A DNA stretch of 39,581 nucleotides from an uncultured bacterium (lineage in GTDB: Bacteria > Verrucomicrobiota > Kiritimatiellia > RFP12 > UBA1067), in the NCBI GenBank assembly GCA_902761275.1, contig CACWJS010000009.1, positions 1 to 39,581 on the forward strand, written 5' to 3'. The notes below the pieces were generated by a model. That model had not been told where the DNA came from and made no database searches. It saw nothing but the letters and a program-made list of their open reading frames with translations. The position numbers were made by a program, and so were the translations under genes. This document shows positions 1-9,153 of the stretch, one piece after another. Positions within the stretch are counted from its first letter, which is position 1, and every line of letters begins with the position of its first letter.

Positions 1-3000
1 GTTCCGCAAAGGCGCTCTTCTGGTCCGAAAACTTCTTTCGCCACATCAATTCCTGGTTGGTGAGTCCGTCAAGAATCGGATCGTCGGCAATGCGCACCGC
101 GCGACCACTCCATGACTTCGCGCCGACAGGTCGCGTCTTCATGTCCGCCGCCGCGCACGCGCCGAACACTATCACGGGCCTCTCTGACTTAGCAAGGGCC
201 TCGAAGTCCTCTTTCGAAAGCGGCGTCCCGCCGTCTACAAAGACAGCATTATATTTCCCGATGTCGGCGATTCCTCCGACGTCAAACTCAGCACCGTAGT
301 TTTTAGCAAGCGCATCGGCGACGGACGAAACGACATTCCGCCCGTCCGTCAGGAACAGCGCCTTTCCGGGAATAGTCTCGCACTTGTACCCCGCCATGTT
401 CTCAAGAAGTTTTTCAGCGACAGGATTCTCTTCCGGCTCGAGCACGAGACGCGAATAAAGGAAGCAGCCCTTCCCGCAAGGCACTTCGACAAGCGCGGAA
501 TATACGAGCCCGTCCGCACCACCAAACTCGAGAATCGTCTTTGCATTGCCTCCGGCAGGCTTTGCGAACGCGCTGCAGCATGCGACGGATTTCGGATAGA
601 AATATCCGATATCTTTTTCCGAAAGCCCTCTCAGCACAGGGTGCCGCGTTCTGAATGTCCGCAGAATCGCGCCGCTCTGGTCGGAAACTGCGGGCAGTTC
701 CGGCAGCCATCCGGGATAGTCGTCGCGTGCACGAATCACGATCGTCTCGCCAGACGCCGCGCGGTCGAGAAGCACCTCGGAAAGACGGTCGTCTGCACCG
801 AACACATTTGGGCGGCGAATGGCGGTGTCACCCCTCGCGGTAACGGCGATGTCGAGCGTCTTCTCGCAAAGCCCTTTTAGCCCAAACCGGAGCGTGTAGG
901 CACCGGGAAGCGGCGCCTTGAAGAAAATCCGCTTTCTGAAAAACGCAGAAGTATCTACGTCGATTCGCTCATCCTCTGAAGAGGCAACGGCTTTGCCCTC
1001 CGCATCCTCAAGACGCCAGAACCACGTCACCGACGCGGGACGCCATCTGTCGTAGAACACGTTGACGTCATACTTTACGTCGCATCCTTCGTAGAATCGC
1101 GAATACAGCTGGATGTTCACGACGTCAATCTCCGGCGAGACGCGCCACTGGGGATCGATGTGGTACCAGCGCCACGGCGTCCAGAGCGTGACATCCGCAT
1201 CCCTGTGCCCGCGCACCGCCTCGATCTCCGTCTCGATGTGCCACTTGTCGCAGAAGCGCGGATCGCAGAAAACCTCGTCGCCCGCAAGCCGAGTCCATCC
1301 GAACGGCGGCGAGAAGAAGAAGTCCCAGCATGTCTCATTGACGAAAATCGGCTTCTCGCCCCACTTGAGCGGCGAATCGGCATATACGTTGCAGACCTTC
1401 TGAACTTGCCCGAAGGGAACCATTCCGCCCGGCGAAAAATCCCTGTCAACATCACGCCAGTAGAACGAATACGGCATGTAGCACCCTGCCTTGCGCAAGG
1501 AGAGCAGCTCGACGGGATAGTGCGTCGAGACGATGTTGTTCTCGCCGCGCAGATCGAGGTCGCAGCCCGTTTCGGCAAAATGGAACGGATCGAACGCGCG
1601 GATGTTCCTCAGCGCGGACTGGACGGGCGCGAAATTGCGGTCTTCGCTCTCGGCGTAGTATTCATTCGTGATATACCACGTCATGACAGACGGATGGTTG
1701 CGCAGGGTCGCGGCGAGGCAGCGGTCGTTGTATTCCTTCCACGCCCAGAACTCCTTGTTCGCGCTCTTTTCGGGAGAGGGATTCGCGATTGTCGCGAAAC
1801 CTACGGCGCATGGGATTCCCGCCTCGTCGCAGAAATCGAGGAACTCAGACGAGTTGTATATGTGCCGCAGAAACTTGACACCGCGCAGCTTGTTCGCCCA
1901 GATTATGTCGCAGTTGAACTGCCGCTTGCAGCGCTGGTCGAAACTCCATCCCCACGTGCTGACGAACGCCCGTGCGTCGCCCTTCACGCGATGGCCGTTC
2001 CACATGAGTGCCATCCCCTCCGCCCAGAATTCGCGGAACGCGAAGCGCGTCAGCTTCTCGTCCACGACATTGCCATTTGTGTCCACAAGCTCCGTCACGA
2101 GCTTGAGAAGCGGGAACTCGAACGGACCCCAGAGCGGCGGTTTTTCCCATACGGTCTCGTCCGAAAATGAAAGAAGTTTCTCGTTGCCGCGCCAGACGGA
2201 GTTGCGGACAGTGAATCCTTCGGGATGCTCCGCCTTTACGCGGATTGTCTTTTCGCGGAACGACGTCACTACCGAAACGCGGCCGATTGCGTTTTCGCCG
2301 CGCGATTCAAGCGACAACTCACCAATCGCCGAAACTCGTCCAGGTCGGAACATTACCCCCTTGCCATCACGATGTGCCACGATCAAGAAGTCGTTTATTT
2401 CGCCAATGCGAACAAACGACGTGATGTCCGCCTCCATTTCGCCGGAGATGTTCCCGTCCGTCGCGAGACCAGCCGCCTCTTTGCCGTTGACGAAAAGTGC
2501 GGCCTCGCCGACTACACGCAGCGCCTTGAATACGACGCGCCTTCCGGCGAACGACGCAGGGATGAGCCGTCGGCAACAGAACCTTTCCTCCTCTTCCTTG
2601 ATTTCGGCGGGCATCACGACCTTCGCAGCAGAAGCGCGCGTCCAGCCCTCGTTCATCCGCATGAGTTCGCGGTGCGGCGTCCTCGCGTCCGCAAGACGCG
2701 CGAATACGCGGTAAACCTTGCGGCCCGATCCATCCTCGAAATCTACCGCCGCGCGGAACTGTCCGGAAGCGTTGTCTTCATAGGGAACATCAAGTTTAAG
2801 CGTCCTTCCAAGCTCAACTTCCCTGCGATCCACTTCGGCAAGCGTCTTGCCATAATAGTCCGTCACCGTGACGTGCAGCCGCCCCTTGACCGGAGAGCCA
2901 AGATAACTTTTGATCGCCACGGCGACATTAGACGCGCCGAAATCGGCTTCCACGGCGAAAGCCACCTCCGGATCGAGCGCCATGTTCGTGAAGACCCGCT

Positions 3001-3367
3001 GCGGCGCGTATGTAAGCGGTTTTTCGGCGAGGACAATCTGCGTTCCAGGCGTTTCTCTGTCGATGCGAAACGCCTCGCCGGGCTTGACTTCCACGGGACG
3101 GGACTCGAGCGTCATCCGCTGAGTGCCGTTGTCATTCATCCACGGCCCGCCGCGCACGAACTCAATGCGCCGCCCCTCGTGCCACACCTTGGCGCGGGTA
3201 GTCGCATCGTCGCCCGAAAATCCTTCAAGCCGCACATGGTACGATCCCGGCTTGACGCCGTCCGTAAGCAGCAGCCCGTCCTTCGCCGCGCTTCGTTCGA
3301 GCGTCCAATCCGCCCGCGCCGTACATACGGCGGCGATGCAGACGAGAGATGCGATTAATTTGCTCAT
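1..3367 (-). CDS. secreted GH2-like glycoside hydrolase, 3' end cut by window edge
   Basis: The reading frame is open from the ATG at 3367 to the window edge, giving at least 1122 residues. It begins with a signal peptide (MSKLIASLVCIAAVCTARA). A jelly-roll sugar-binding-like domain follows around residues 255-390 (for example ASFAGRRVVFKALRV, then LFVNGKEAAG). An Ig-like part and a TIM barrel come next. Candidate catalytic glutamates fit clan GH-A: the acid/base in TWYITNEYYAE near residue 567 and the nucleophile in KPIFVNETCWD near residue 677. The C-terminal part (LFLTDGRNVVSSVADAL and onward) resembles the glutamine-amidotransferase-like domain often added to such enzymes. It lies 11 bp after the GH127 gene and is probably the last visible gene of that operon. 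Expected activity is an exo-acting beta-glycosidase outside the cytoplasm; substrate unknown. The family call is from motifs and layout only. Confidence 0.85.
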   Translation of the reverse strand, partial: MSKLIASLVCIAAVCTARADWTLERSAAKDGLLLTDGVKPGSYHVRLEGFSGDDATTRAKVWHEGRRIEFVRGGPWMNDNGTQRMTLESRPVEVKPGEAFRIDRETPGTQIVLAEKPLTYAPQRVFTNMALDPEVAFAVEADFGASNVAVAIKSYLGSPVKGRLHVTVTDYYGKTLAEVDRREVELGRTLKLDVPYEDNASGQFRAAVDFEDGSGRKVYRVFARLADARTPHRELMRMNEGWTRASAAKVVMPAEIKEEEERFCCRRLIPASFAGRRVVFKALRVVGEAALFVNGKEAAGLATDGNISGEMEADITSFVRIGEINDFLIVAHRDGKGVMFRPGRVSAIGELSLESRGENAIGRVSVVTSFREKTIRVKAEHPEGFTVRNSVWRGNEKLLSFSDETVWEKPPLWGPFEFPLLKLVTELVDTNGNVVDEKLTRFAFREFWAEGMALMWNGHRVKGDARAFVSTWGWSFDQRCKRQFNCDIIWANKLRGVKFLRHIYNSSEFLDFCDEAGIPCAVGFATIANPSPEKSANKEFWAWKEYNDRCLAATLRNHPSVMTWYITNEYYAESEDRNFAPVQSALRNIRAFDPFHFAETGCDLDLRGENNIVSTHYPVELLSLRKAGCYMPYSFYWRDVDRDFSPGGMVPFGQVQKVCNVYADSPLKWGEKPIFVNETCWDFFFSPPFGWTRLAGDEVFCDPRFCDKWHIETEIEAVRGHRDADVTLWTPWRWYHIDPQWRVSPEIDVVNIQLYSRFYEGCDVKYDVNVFYDRWRPASVTWFWRLEDAEGKAVASSEDERIDVDTSAFFRKRIFFKAPLPGAYTLRFGLKGLCEKTLDIAVTARGDTAIRRPNVFGADDRLSEVLLDRAASGETIVIRARDDYPGWLPELPAVSDQSGAILRTFRTRHPVLRGLSEKDIGYFYPKSVACCSAFAKPAGGNAKTILEFGGADGLVYSALVEVPCGKGCFLYSRLVLEPEENPVAEKLLENMAGYKCETIPGKALFLTDGRNVVSSVADALAKNYGAEFDVGGIADIGKYNAVFVDGGTPLSKEDFEALAKSERPVIVFGACAAADMKTRPVGAKSWSGRAVRIADDPILDGLTNQELMWRKKFSDQKSAFAE

Positions 3368-3378
3368 TGTCCATTACC

Positions 3379-5280
3379 TTACTTGCGATTTTCGCCTGTA
3401 AACAATTTATCGGACTTTGCCAGCGAGGGGTCGAGCAGGCGGAAGTACGTCGCAACCGCCTCGCAGTCCGGAAATTCGGTAAGAAGAATCGTGCTGCCGT
3501 TGCCGTCCGTCACTCCCACGGCGTGGCCGGTCGTGGATGCGCGGACTTCAAGCGCAGTGCCGCCTGGACGGACGGAATCGTCGCGCACCACCTTTGCGGA
3601 GGTTGCGTCCACGACCATCTCGCCGCAGATGTCGGCAGGATCCTTCGAGAAAAACGCGCGCAAGTCAGCCGCCTTCTGCTCCTCCGCCGTAAGTATGTGG
3701 CTTGCGCCGTCGATGACGGATGACAGATTGCCGCCGCCGTTCCGCACGGTATTCAGCGCATAGAGTACAGGCCCGCGCATAAATGCGGCGCGACCCGTTT
3801 GCCGCTGCCGTCCGGCAATGGCCTCGACTTTCATCGGAAGATCGAGGACAACCTTCGCGCCGCGCTTCCATTCGCGGCGGATCGTGGCGATAGTCCCGGG
3901 CACGACATCGACCTTATCCCCGTCCACCGTGAGCGAAGGGTGTTCGCACCAGCCGGGAATGCGCAGAAGAAAAGCGAACTCGCCGGGCTTCTCGGGATTC
4001 AGCGTGAACTCGATCCTGCCGCCCGTGGGATAGTCCGTACGTTCCTCAACGCGCACCTTCAATCCTTCCAGCTCCGTCACCAGGTCGCATTCCGAATAAA
4101 GATTGGCGAACAGCCTGTCGCCGGACTTGTAGAAAAGGTACTCGGGGAGTTCCGCCATGATGCGGCGGAAGTTGTTCGGGCAGCAGTAGGTGTCGCTCGG
4201 GTAGTAGACGCGCTCGCCTTCGAGCGGAATGTAGTAGCGCACCTTTCGCCCGTCCTTGGACTGCGCCCCGAAAAGCGAGTTGTACATCGTGCGCTCGAGC
4301 GCGTCGCCCCAGCGGGCGGACGGTTCATCCGAGCACTGCACCAGCAGATCCCAAAGACGCATCTGGAACGCCGTGGAGCACGTCTCGCCTATTCCCGTAC
4401 GCGCGGACTGGTCGTCCGTCCAGCATTCCCAGAGGCCGCACGCGCCCGAGACGAGTGTGCCGTCGCCATCAAGCATGAACGCGGCGGCTTCGTCGGCTAC
4501 TCGGCGCAAGGCCGGCGTAGGACGGCTCTGGAACTCGAGCTGGACGATCGCCTGATAGAGATGTGTGGCGCTGTGTCCGTAAAGGCCGTGGGCGCGGCCG
4601 ATGGTTACCGGCGCATACCACTTGTCAAGCCCGCGCTCGCGCGTGCAGAAGTCAAGATAGCGGCGGTTGCCCGTCTCGCGGTACAGCATCTCCATTCCCC
4701 AGCAAAGTCCCACTGCGGCAGCCGTTCCTGATATGTAGGCGTCTTCCCACCCCTCCGGCATCGTGTGCCAGTTGCGGATGATGTAGTCCGCCGTGCGCTC
4801 TGCGGCGGCAAGGGATCGCTTCTCTCCGAAGTAATGGTGGTCTGTCGCAAGGCCGAGGATGATGAATCCCGTCTCGGCAAGATCCCAATAGCCCCACAAC
4901 CGCGAATCCTCCCTAAGGCATCCAATGTAGCCGTCGGCGTCTTGCGTCTTCAGGAGCTCGTCGACGACATAATTCTTGAGTCTCAGCACTTCCGGGTCCC
5001 CCGTATAGGCTGCGAACCGCGCGGCGTATTCGATCAACTTGCCCGTGCCGACGGAATCGCCGCCCAGCTTTTTCGCGCGGAAATGGTTGAGGAACTGGTT
5101 CTCAAGCTCTATCTTGAGAAGATTGCCGTAAATGGTCAGGTCAATCCTGCGGCCGATTTCGCCACGCACCTTGATTTCACGCAGATCGATCTTCCGCCAA
5201 TTATGCGCGCAATCCGGAGCCTGCGCGTCAGCCGCGGACGCCACCAAAGCGAAAAGCGCCGCGATCAACAATGCCTTCAT
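3379..5280 (-). CDS. secreted GH127-family glycosidase (DUF1680)
   Basis: The 633-residue protein has a signal peptide (MKALLIAALFALVASAADAQ) and an (alpha/alpha)6-barrel-type body typical of GH127. The zinc-thiolate catalytic set of characterised GH127 beta-L-arabinofuranosidase is visible: Glu299 and Cys301 in GIGETCS, and Cys366-Cys367 in TYCCPNN, of which the first Cys of the pair would be the nucleophile. GH127 members cleave beta-L-arabinofuranosides, and some act on 3,6-anhydro-D-galactose of carrageenan, so the sugar is uncertain. The ATG has an AAGGA-type ribosome site about 8 nt upstream. It lies 18 bp after the phosphatase gene and 11 bp before the GH2-like gene, so it is probably cotranscribed with both. 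Confidence 0.93.
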   Translation of the reverse strand: MKALLIAALFALVASAADAQAPDCAHNWRKIDLREIKVRGEIGRRIDLTIYGNLLKIELENQFLNHFRAKKLGGDSVGTGKLIEYAARFAAYTGDPEVLRLKNYVVDELLKTQDADGYIGCLREDSRLWGYWDLAETGFIILGLATDHHYFGEKRSLAAAERTADYIIRNWHTMPEGWEDAYISGTAAAVGLCWGMEMLYRETGNRRYLDFCTRERGLDKWYAPVTIGRAHGLYGHSATHLYQAIVQLEFQSRPTPALRRVADEAAAFMLDGDGTLVSGACGLWECWTDDQSARTGIGETCSTAFQMRLWDLLVQCSDEPSARWGDALERTMYNSLFGAQSKDGRKVRYYIPLEGERVYYPSDTYCCPNNFRRIMAELPEYLFYKSGDRLFANLYSECDLVTELEGLKVRVEERTDYPTGGRIEFTLNPEKPGEFAFLLRIPGWCEHPSLTVDGDKVDVVPGTIATIRREWKRGAKVVLDLPMKVEAIAGRQRQTGRAAFMRGPVLYALNTVRNGGGNLSSVIDGASHILTAEEQKAADLRAFFSKDPADICGEMVVDATSAKVVRDDSVRPGGTALEVRASTTGHAVGVTDGNGSTILLTEFPDCEAVATYFRLLDPSLAKSDKLFTGENRK

Positions 5281-5298
5281 CTTGTTTTCCTTACTTGC

Positions 5299-6177
5299 TC
5301 ACAAGTCGGCCGCTTTCGCCGCGCCGGGCGCATTCACGAGATTGGCACGGATGCGCGCGATCTCGTCTTTGGTAAGTCCGGCGACGTTCTCGGCCCAATA
5401 GGCAACCTTATCGGCGAACGCCTCGCCGGGGAAGGTCGAAATGAGCCGCACCATGAGCGCGAACGGAAGCCCCGTCTCGCTGTTCCTGTGGCGCATGCCG
5501 ACCGGCGAGAAGCTCGTAAGCTCGTATTCGATTTCGGCATCTTCGAGCGACACGCCGCACAGCGCCTCCAAAAGGAAGCACACCGTCCCCGTGCGGTCCG
5601 CGCCGCCCGCACAATGCACGTAAACAGGATAGTTCTTTTCGTCGGCGAACACGCGGAGGGCTTCCGCAAATGCCTTGGCGGAACGTGGCGAGGTGCAGGT
5701 TTCGACATACGAACTGACAGGACGGCTCAATAGTTGCGATCCCTCGCCAATCGGGCTTTTCGTCTTGGCGTCTTCGCCGTATTCCGCTATCTCCCCACGA
5801 AGGTCGAGATCGGACACGATGCCCATCTCGCCGCGCATGACCGCCCTGCCGCGCTCGGTCAGTTCGTATTGCTTGTGGTTTGGCTTCGAGTTGAGCTCCG
5901 TGCCGCGAAACACCCTGCCCGCCCGAAGGCCGGTCCAGCCGCCGATGTCGCGGACGTTCCGCGCGCCTTCGACGTCATACCACCGAACCAGGCCCGGTGC
6001 CTTGTCGTCAGGCATTCCCTTGACAACGAAGTTGGTAACGATCGTCGCGCGACACATCGGGTCGGCGGCATACGCCTTGCGCGCCGCCGCGACGAACGCG
6101 TCGGACCGCTCGCCTGCGAGGAGCGGCATCGCACCGAGCGAAACGACAACCGTCAGCAAAGAATGAAAGGGTTTCAC
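5299..6177 (-). CDS. secreted tyrosine-phosphatase-like protein (Y_phosphatase3 type)
   Basis: This protein of about 292 residues has a signal peptide (KPFHSLLTVVVSLGAMPLLAG). It carries two hallmarks of the bacterial tyrosine/phosphoinositide phosphatase family: NVRDIGGW near residue 75 and the P-loop HCAGGADRTGT, with the cysteine near 189 and the arginine near 195 (CX5R). The start chosen is GTG at 6177, because a GGCGAGG ribosome site lies 5 nt before it. A second GTG at 6183 would add two residues and overlap that site. Secretion and its place between a LamG protein and GH127 suggest an extracytoplasmic phosphomonoester substrate, possibly a phosphorylated sugar, rather than a cytoplasmic signalling role. 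That role is inference; the fold call is solid. Confidence 0.88.
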   Translation of the reverse strand: MKPFHSLLTVVVSLGAMPLLAGERSDAFVAAARKAYAADPMCRATIVTNFVVKGMPDDKAPGLVRWYDVEGARNVRDIGGWTGLRAGRVFRGTELNSKPNHKQYELTERGRAVMRGEMGIVSDLDLRGEIAEYGEDAKTKSPIGEGSQLLSRPVSSYVETCTSPRSAKAFAEALRVFADEKNYPVYVHCAGGADRTGTVCFLLEALCGVSLEDAEIEYELTSFSPVGMRHRNSETGLPFALMVRLISTFPGEAFADKVAYWAENVAGLTKDEIARIRANLVNAPGAAKAADL

Positions 6178-6189
6178 TCGCACCTCGCC

Positions 6190-8577
6190 TTACTTGACTA
6201 TAATGGAGAATCCTGGCTGCTTTTCAGCACGCAGGAACTGTGCAGGCGTCAGGACACAGTCCGAAATACGCAGTTCGTCGATCAGTCCAGTGAAGCTCGA
6301 GCCGCCTTCGCCGATAGCGAAACGGAGAGTGTCGTCGTAAGCCACCCGGCCTGGCAGGGTCTGCACGGTGCCCAGCTGATCATGATCAAGATAGAACGCG
6401 ATATCGCTCTTTGTCGAATCAGATGCGTTTGGCTGGAAGGTGAACGCCCAGTGATGCCACTTGCCGTCGGTGACCTCCTTGTCGAATGTTAGACGCTGAT
6501 TGTCGCGCGTGCCATCAGTCTTGAGGTAACGGAAAAGAACACTTGGCTTGCCGCCGTTGCTTGCGTCGTAACCAAGTCTCCATATATGCAGATTGTCGTT
6601 GTACGCGCCGTTCGCGGTCATTTTCGCATCAAGAATCCCAGCGTATGTTTTCTTCACGCTCCCTTTCACCCACAGCTCCACCGTGCCGGATGTCCGCTCG
6701 ACGCCGTTTGTATCCTTGCGCAGATAATACTGATCGTCCCAGTTGGACCAGACGACGTTGGCGCTTGTACTCGGTATGGACAGCGAGGCGACATCAGGCT
6801 TGGAAAGAACAGCGCCTCCTTCGCCGTCGATTATCTTGTAGCCAGGCACGTCGTCGCTGAATGTCGCACTGTTTATCACACCATTGAAGAGCGCACAGCC
6901 TCCATCGGCGGCGTTTGCCGTTCCGTCATCGAACTTGAGATGGGCGATAGTATGACCAACGGTCTGATACTTTTGAGATGTCAGGAACTCCTCCGGCTCA
7001 AGCGCCCGGCGCGTCACGCGAACGGAATCGAGCCAGCCGTTGAAATCGTTGTTGCCGCCGTTCGGCCCGCCGATGAAATGCCATCGGTCGCCGATAGCCT
7101 TCAGCGAGCTGGAAGTGAGCGTTGTGCTCGCCGCCACCTTTTTGTCGCGGTACAAGGTCAAGGCCGTCCCTTCGCGCACAAGCGCGATATGGTGCCACTT
7201 GCCGTCGTTCAAACTCACAGTGTCGTTGACTCTCATTTGGGTCGTGTCATCCAGAGTCACCCTGCCTATGAACTTGTTGCCGTCTTCGGCTCCACCGATC
7301 CAAACCTGATCGTTGTTGTCCCTGAAAACCGATGTCCACCAGTTTACGCTGCCGTCGGTCTTGCAGAACATCTCGACCGTGAAGTTCGTGTCCGCAAGCG
7401 ACATGGACGACGGCAGGTCGCAGTAAAGGTAGTTGTTGTAACGCTGATCGCCCTCATAGTTGTTGTAGAGGCTTGAGCCATTGTCCGCCCAATCGAGATC
7501 GGACATGGAATGGCGGAGACGCGATGCCGGTGCGGCTTCATCATCGACTTCCGGCAGTGCCCCCTTTCCATCAAAAGTCCTGGTCACGAGGCTGCCGGGC
7601 AGAATCGGCGACGCCTTGTTGAGGAGATTTGCCTCAGCAGTCCCGAAGTTACCATCGTATGCGTTCGCATCCTCGAAGTCATAGCAGAGAACAACGTCTT
7701 TGTCTATCGCCGCATTGTGCGGGCGGAGAAATTCGCCGAGATCCAGCTCTTTGTTCGAAAACCTGAATTCGCCGATTTCACCCGCAAAGTGTTGTCCCGC
7801 CATTGTCGTGCCGCCGATTTGCACAGGGCAGTCCGCAGAATCGGGAAGGACGATGCCGTAAGGCGCGTCATAATAGTAAACACGCTTGTAGTCTATAAAG
7901 AACTTGATGTTGATCTTGGACGAATCGCCCGATTGGGGTTTTACGGTGAGCGCAAGGTGGTGCCACTTGTTGTCGAGCAAGGCATTGTCACCGATGCCAT
8001 GGTCGTGTTTGCCTCCCTCGGTATCGACGAAATTCAAATGAAAGCCCAGACTGGAGTTGTCGGCTGGCTTGTAAAAGTTAATCCCCCATCCGAAGAGATT
8101 GGTGGTCGTACTGTGCGGCTGACCGGCAAGCGTCTCCCAATTGGTGTGGTCAGGATCGATACGGACGAACATTTCGACAGTGAACGACGACGGACGCAGC
8201 GCAGGGTCGTTCGGAATTTCCAGCATCGCACCGTTGCCCGCGCCATGGGTGCGCCAGAAACGCAATGCCTTGTCGGCGGCGGAGGCAATCGTATTGCCCA
8301 CAGGATCCAGAATCCGAAGCGACTCCGGAACGCCATTGGTGACGTACGGCATCCTCACGGACGAAGAGTCCTTGCTCGTACCGACCAGCCCATACACCGT
8401 CGCGTCGAGCGTGCCGGGATTCGCCTTGTTCACGATGTTCGTACCATCGGCGAGCGTCGTTCCGACGTCGCCGAGATCGTCGAACGTGTACCACACGACC
8501 GTATCGGCCTTTGCCGCGAATGCGGCGAATGCCAACGCGCCGAAAACGGCTATTCCGACAACTCGAATATCTTTCAT
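6190..8577 (-). CDS. secreted triple LamG/concanavalin A-like domain protein
   Basis: The 795-residue protein starts with MKDIRVVGIAVFGALAFAAFA, a signal peptide. Three similar modules follow, each opening with a W/C/H-x-x-F-D/E-D strand: VVWYTFDDL near residue 28, VVLCYDFEDA near 310 and IAHLKFDDG near 545. Each contains GKWHH/NKWHH and ends in a GxIDELRIS-like strand, as in LamG_3 domains. No catalytic residues are recognised; glycan binding or surface attachment is likely. ATG 8577 is preceded by GAGGAGG at 7 nt; an upstream in-frame start at 8646 overlaps the promoter. The last residues, GFSIIVK, resemble the end of the surface protein at 30883-32625 (GLAIFVR). It opens a probable four-gene operon with the phosphatase, GH127 and GH2-like genes. 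Confidence 0.9.
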   Translation of the reverse strand: MKDIRVVGIAVFGALAFAAFAAKADTVVWYTFDDLGDVGTTLADGTNIVNKANPGTLDATVYGLVGTSKDSSSVRMPYVTNGVPESLRILDPVGNTIASAADKALRFWRTHGAGNGAMLEIPNDPALRPSSFTVEMFVRIDPDHTNWETLAGQPHSTTTNLFGWGINFYKPADNSSLGFHLNFVDTEGGKHDHGIGDNALLDNKWHHLALTVKPQSGDSSKINIKFFIDYKRVYYYDAPYGIVLPDSADCPVQIGGTTMAGQHFAGEIGEFRFSNKELDLGEFLRPHNAAIDKDVVLCYDFEDANAYDGNFGTAEANLLNKASPILPGSLVTRTFDGKGALPEVDDEAAPASRLRHSMSDLDWADNGSSLYNNYEGDQRYNNYLYCDLPSSMSLADTNFTVEMFCKTDGSVNWWTSVFRDNNDQVWIGGAEDGNKFIGRVTLDDTTQMRVNDTVSLNDGKWHHIALVREGTALTLYRDKKVAASTTLTSSSLKAIGDRWHFIGGPNGGNNDFNGWLDSVRVTRRALEPEEFLTSQKYQTVGHTIAHLKFDDGTANAADGGCALFNGVINSATFSDDVPGYKIIDGEGGAVLSKPDVASLSIPSTSANVVWSNWDDQYYLRKDTNGVERTSGTVELWVKGSVKKTYAGILDAKMTANGAYNDNLHIWRLGYDASNGGKPSVLFRYLKTDGTRDNQRLTFDKEVTDGKWHHWAFTFQPNASDSTKSDIAFYLDHDQLGTVQTLPGRVAYDDTLRFAIGEGGSSFTGLIDELRISDCVLTPAQFLRAEKQPGFSIIVK

Positions 8578-8617
8578 TGCATACCCTCCTCTTTGTGTTA
8601 TCATTATTTTGTTATGA

Positions 8618-8729
8618 ATTTTACCAAAAGACCACGCCCATGGCAACGAATTTCGCTCATAATGCGCAAAAATCGTCGCTCAATTATCGCAACGTCGGCA
8701 TTCACACCGTTGGAACTATGGCATTCACA
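8618..8729 (-). promoter_or_regulatory. promoter of the LamG operon with two pairs of 23-bp-spaced direct repeats
   Basis: On the minus strand an extended -10 (TGGTAAAAT, hexamer 8623-8618) lies 40 bp before the ATG. Upstream, TGAGCGA occurs at 8653-8659 and again at 8676-8682, 23 bp apart. TGTGAATGCC occurs at 8697-8706 and again at 8720-8729, also 23 bp apart. Four same-orientation sites about two helical turns apart resemble sites for AraC/XylR-type activators. This operator differs from the inverted element of the cassette promoters. No regulator was assigned. Confidence 0.5.
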
Positions 8730-8737
8730 CATCATAG

Positions 8738-8787
8738 TCAATCCACAATGTCGTACACGCGCACATATAGGTGTTTCTCGTATTCAT
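8738..8787 (-). pseudogene. ghost of a GH16 gene: only first and last codons remain
   Basis: The ATG at 8787 gives MNTRNT, matching MNTKNT of the GH16 gene at 16791-17756, and its upstream sequence is also nearly the same as that gene's. Directly after it the sequence encodes, in another frame, YVRVYDIVD and a stop at 8738, matching the GH16 C-terminus YVRVYDLD. About 300 interior codons are missing. Start and end are out of frame with each other, so no functional protein is expected. The promoter copy at 8826-8888 still points at it. Confidence 0.75.
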
Positions 8788-8825
8788 AGGCAAGCGGATT
8801 TCTTTTTGCACTTTCTGATACTTGT

Positions 8826-8897
8826 ATTGTACCATACCTTTTCATCCGCAACATACCCGATTGTGCGAAACAAAACAACTCAATCGGGCAATGCGGA
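8826..8897 (-). promoter_or_regulatory. cassette promoter, copy A
   Basis: The extended -10 (TATGGTACAAT, hexamer 8831-8826) reads leftwards. An inverted element lies at 8856-8888: CCCGATTG, 17 bp, CAATCGGG. A second pair of arms, TCCGCA/TGCGGA, brackets it at 8845-8850 and 8892-8897. The inner element ends 24 bp from the -10, as in all other copies. It sits between two gene ghosts and now drives only the GH16 remnant and possibly read-through into the LamG operon. Confidence 0.7.
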
Positions 8898-8903
8898 CGA
8901 GCG

Positions 8904-9124
8904 CTATTGATTCGCAGGTTCGAATACGGCAACCGCGCCGCCCTCGTCGCAAAGGGCGAAACTCTCACGGCCGCCCTTGCGGACGCTGTGCGTGGAGACG
9001 GAAAGCGCCTTGGCATCCGACGGCGAGCGCGCCGCTATGCCGGCCGCGGCACAGGCCGCGCCACAGCCGCAAGCGTGGCCGCCGCCGCAAGCGCGCAACT
9101 CACGAACACCAGTTTGCCTTTCAT
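8904..9124 (-). pseudogene. ghost of a secreted hydrolase gene with a GH97-like C-terminus
   Basis: An ATG at 9124, with GGGAG upstream and 29 bp after the metallophosphoesterase stop, encodes a signal-peptide-like start (MKGKLVFVSCALAAAATLAA) that ends at a stop after 29 codons. In another frame the region then encodes about 41 residues from SPSDAKALSVS to CDEGGAVAVFEP and a stop at 8904. These are nearly identical to the last residues of the beta-helix/GH97 protein at 17875-21903. The middle of the gene has been lost. The N-terminus differs from that protein, so the lost gene was a relative or a chimera, not a simple copy. Confidence 0.72.
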
Positions 9125-9153
9125 AAAACTACTCCCTTTGTCTCTAAGGTATT

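Noticed and set aside
8845..8897. Cassette inverted element as a rho-independent terminator
   Set aside because: The 17-nt loop is long and no T-run follows on the strand of the upstream gene; the fixed distance to the -10 fits a regulatory site better.
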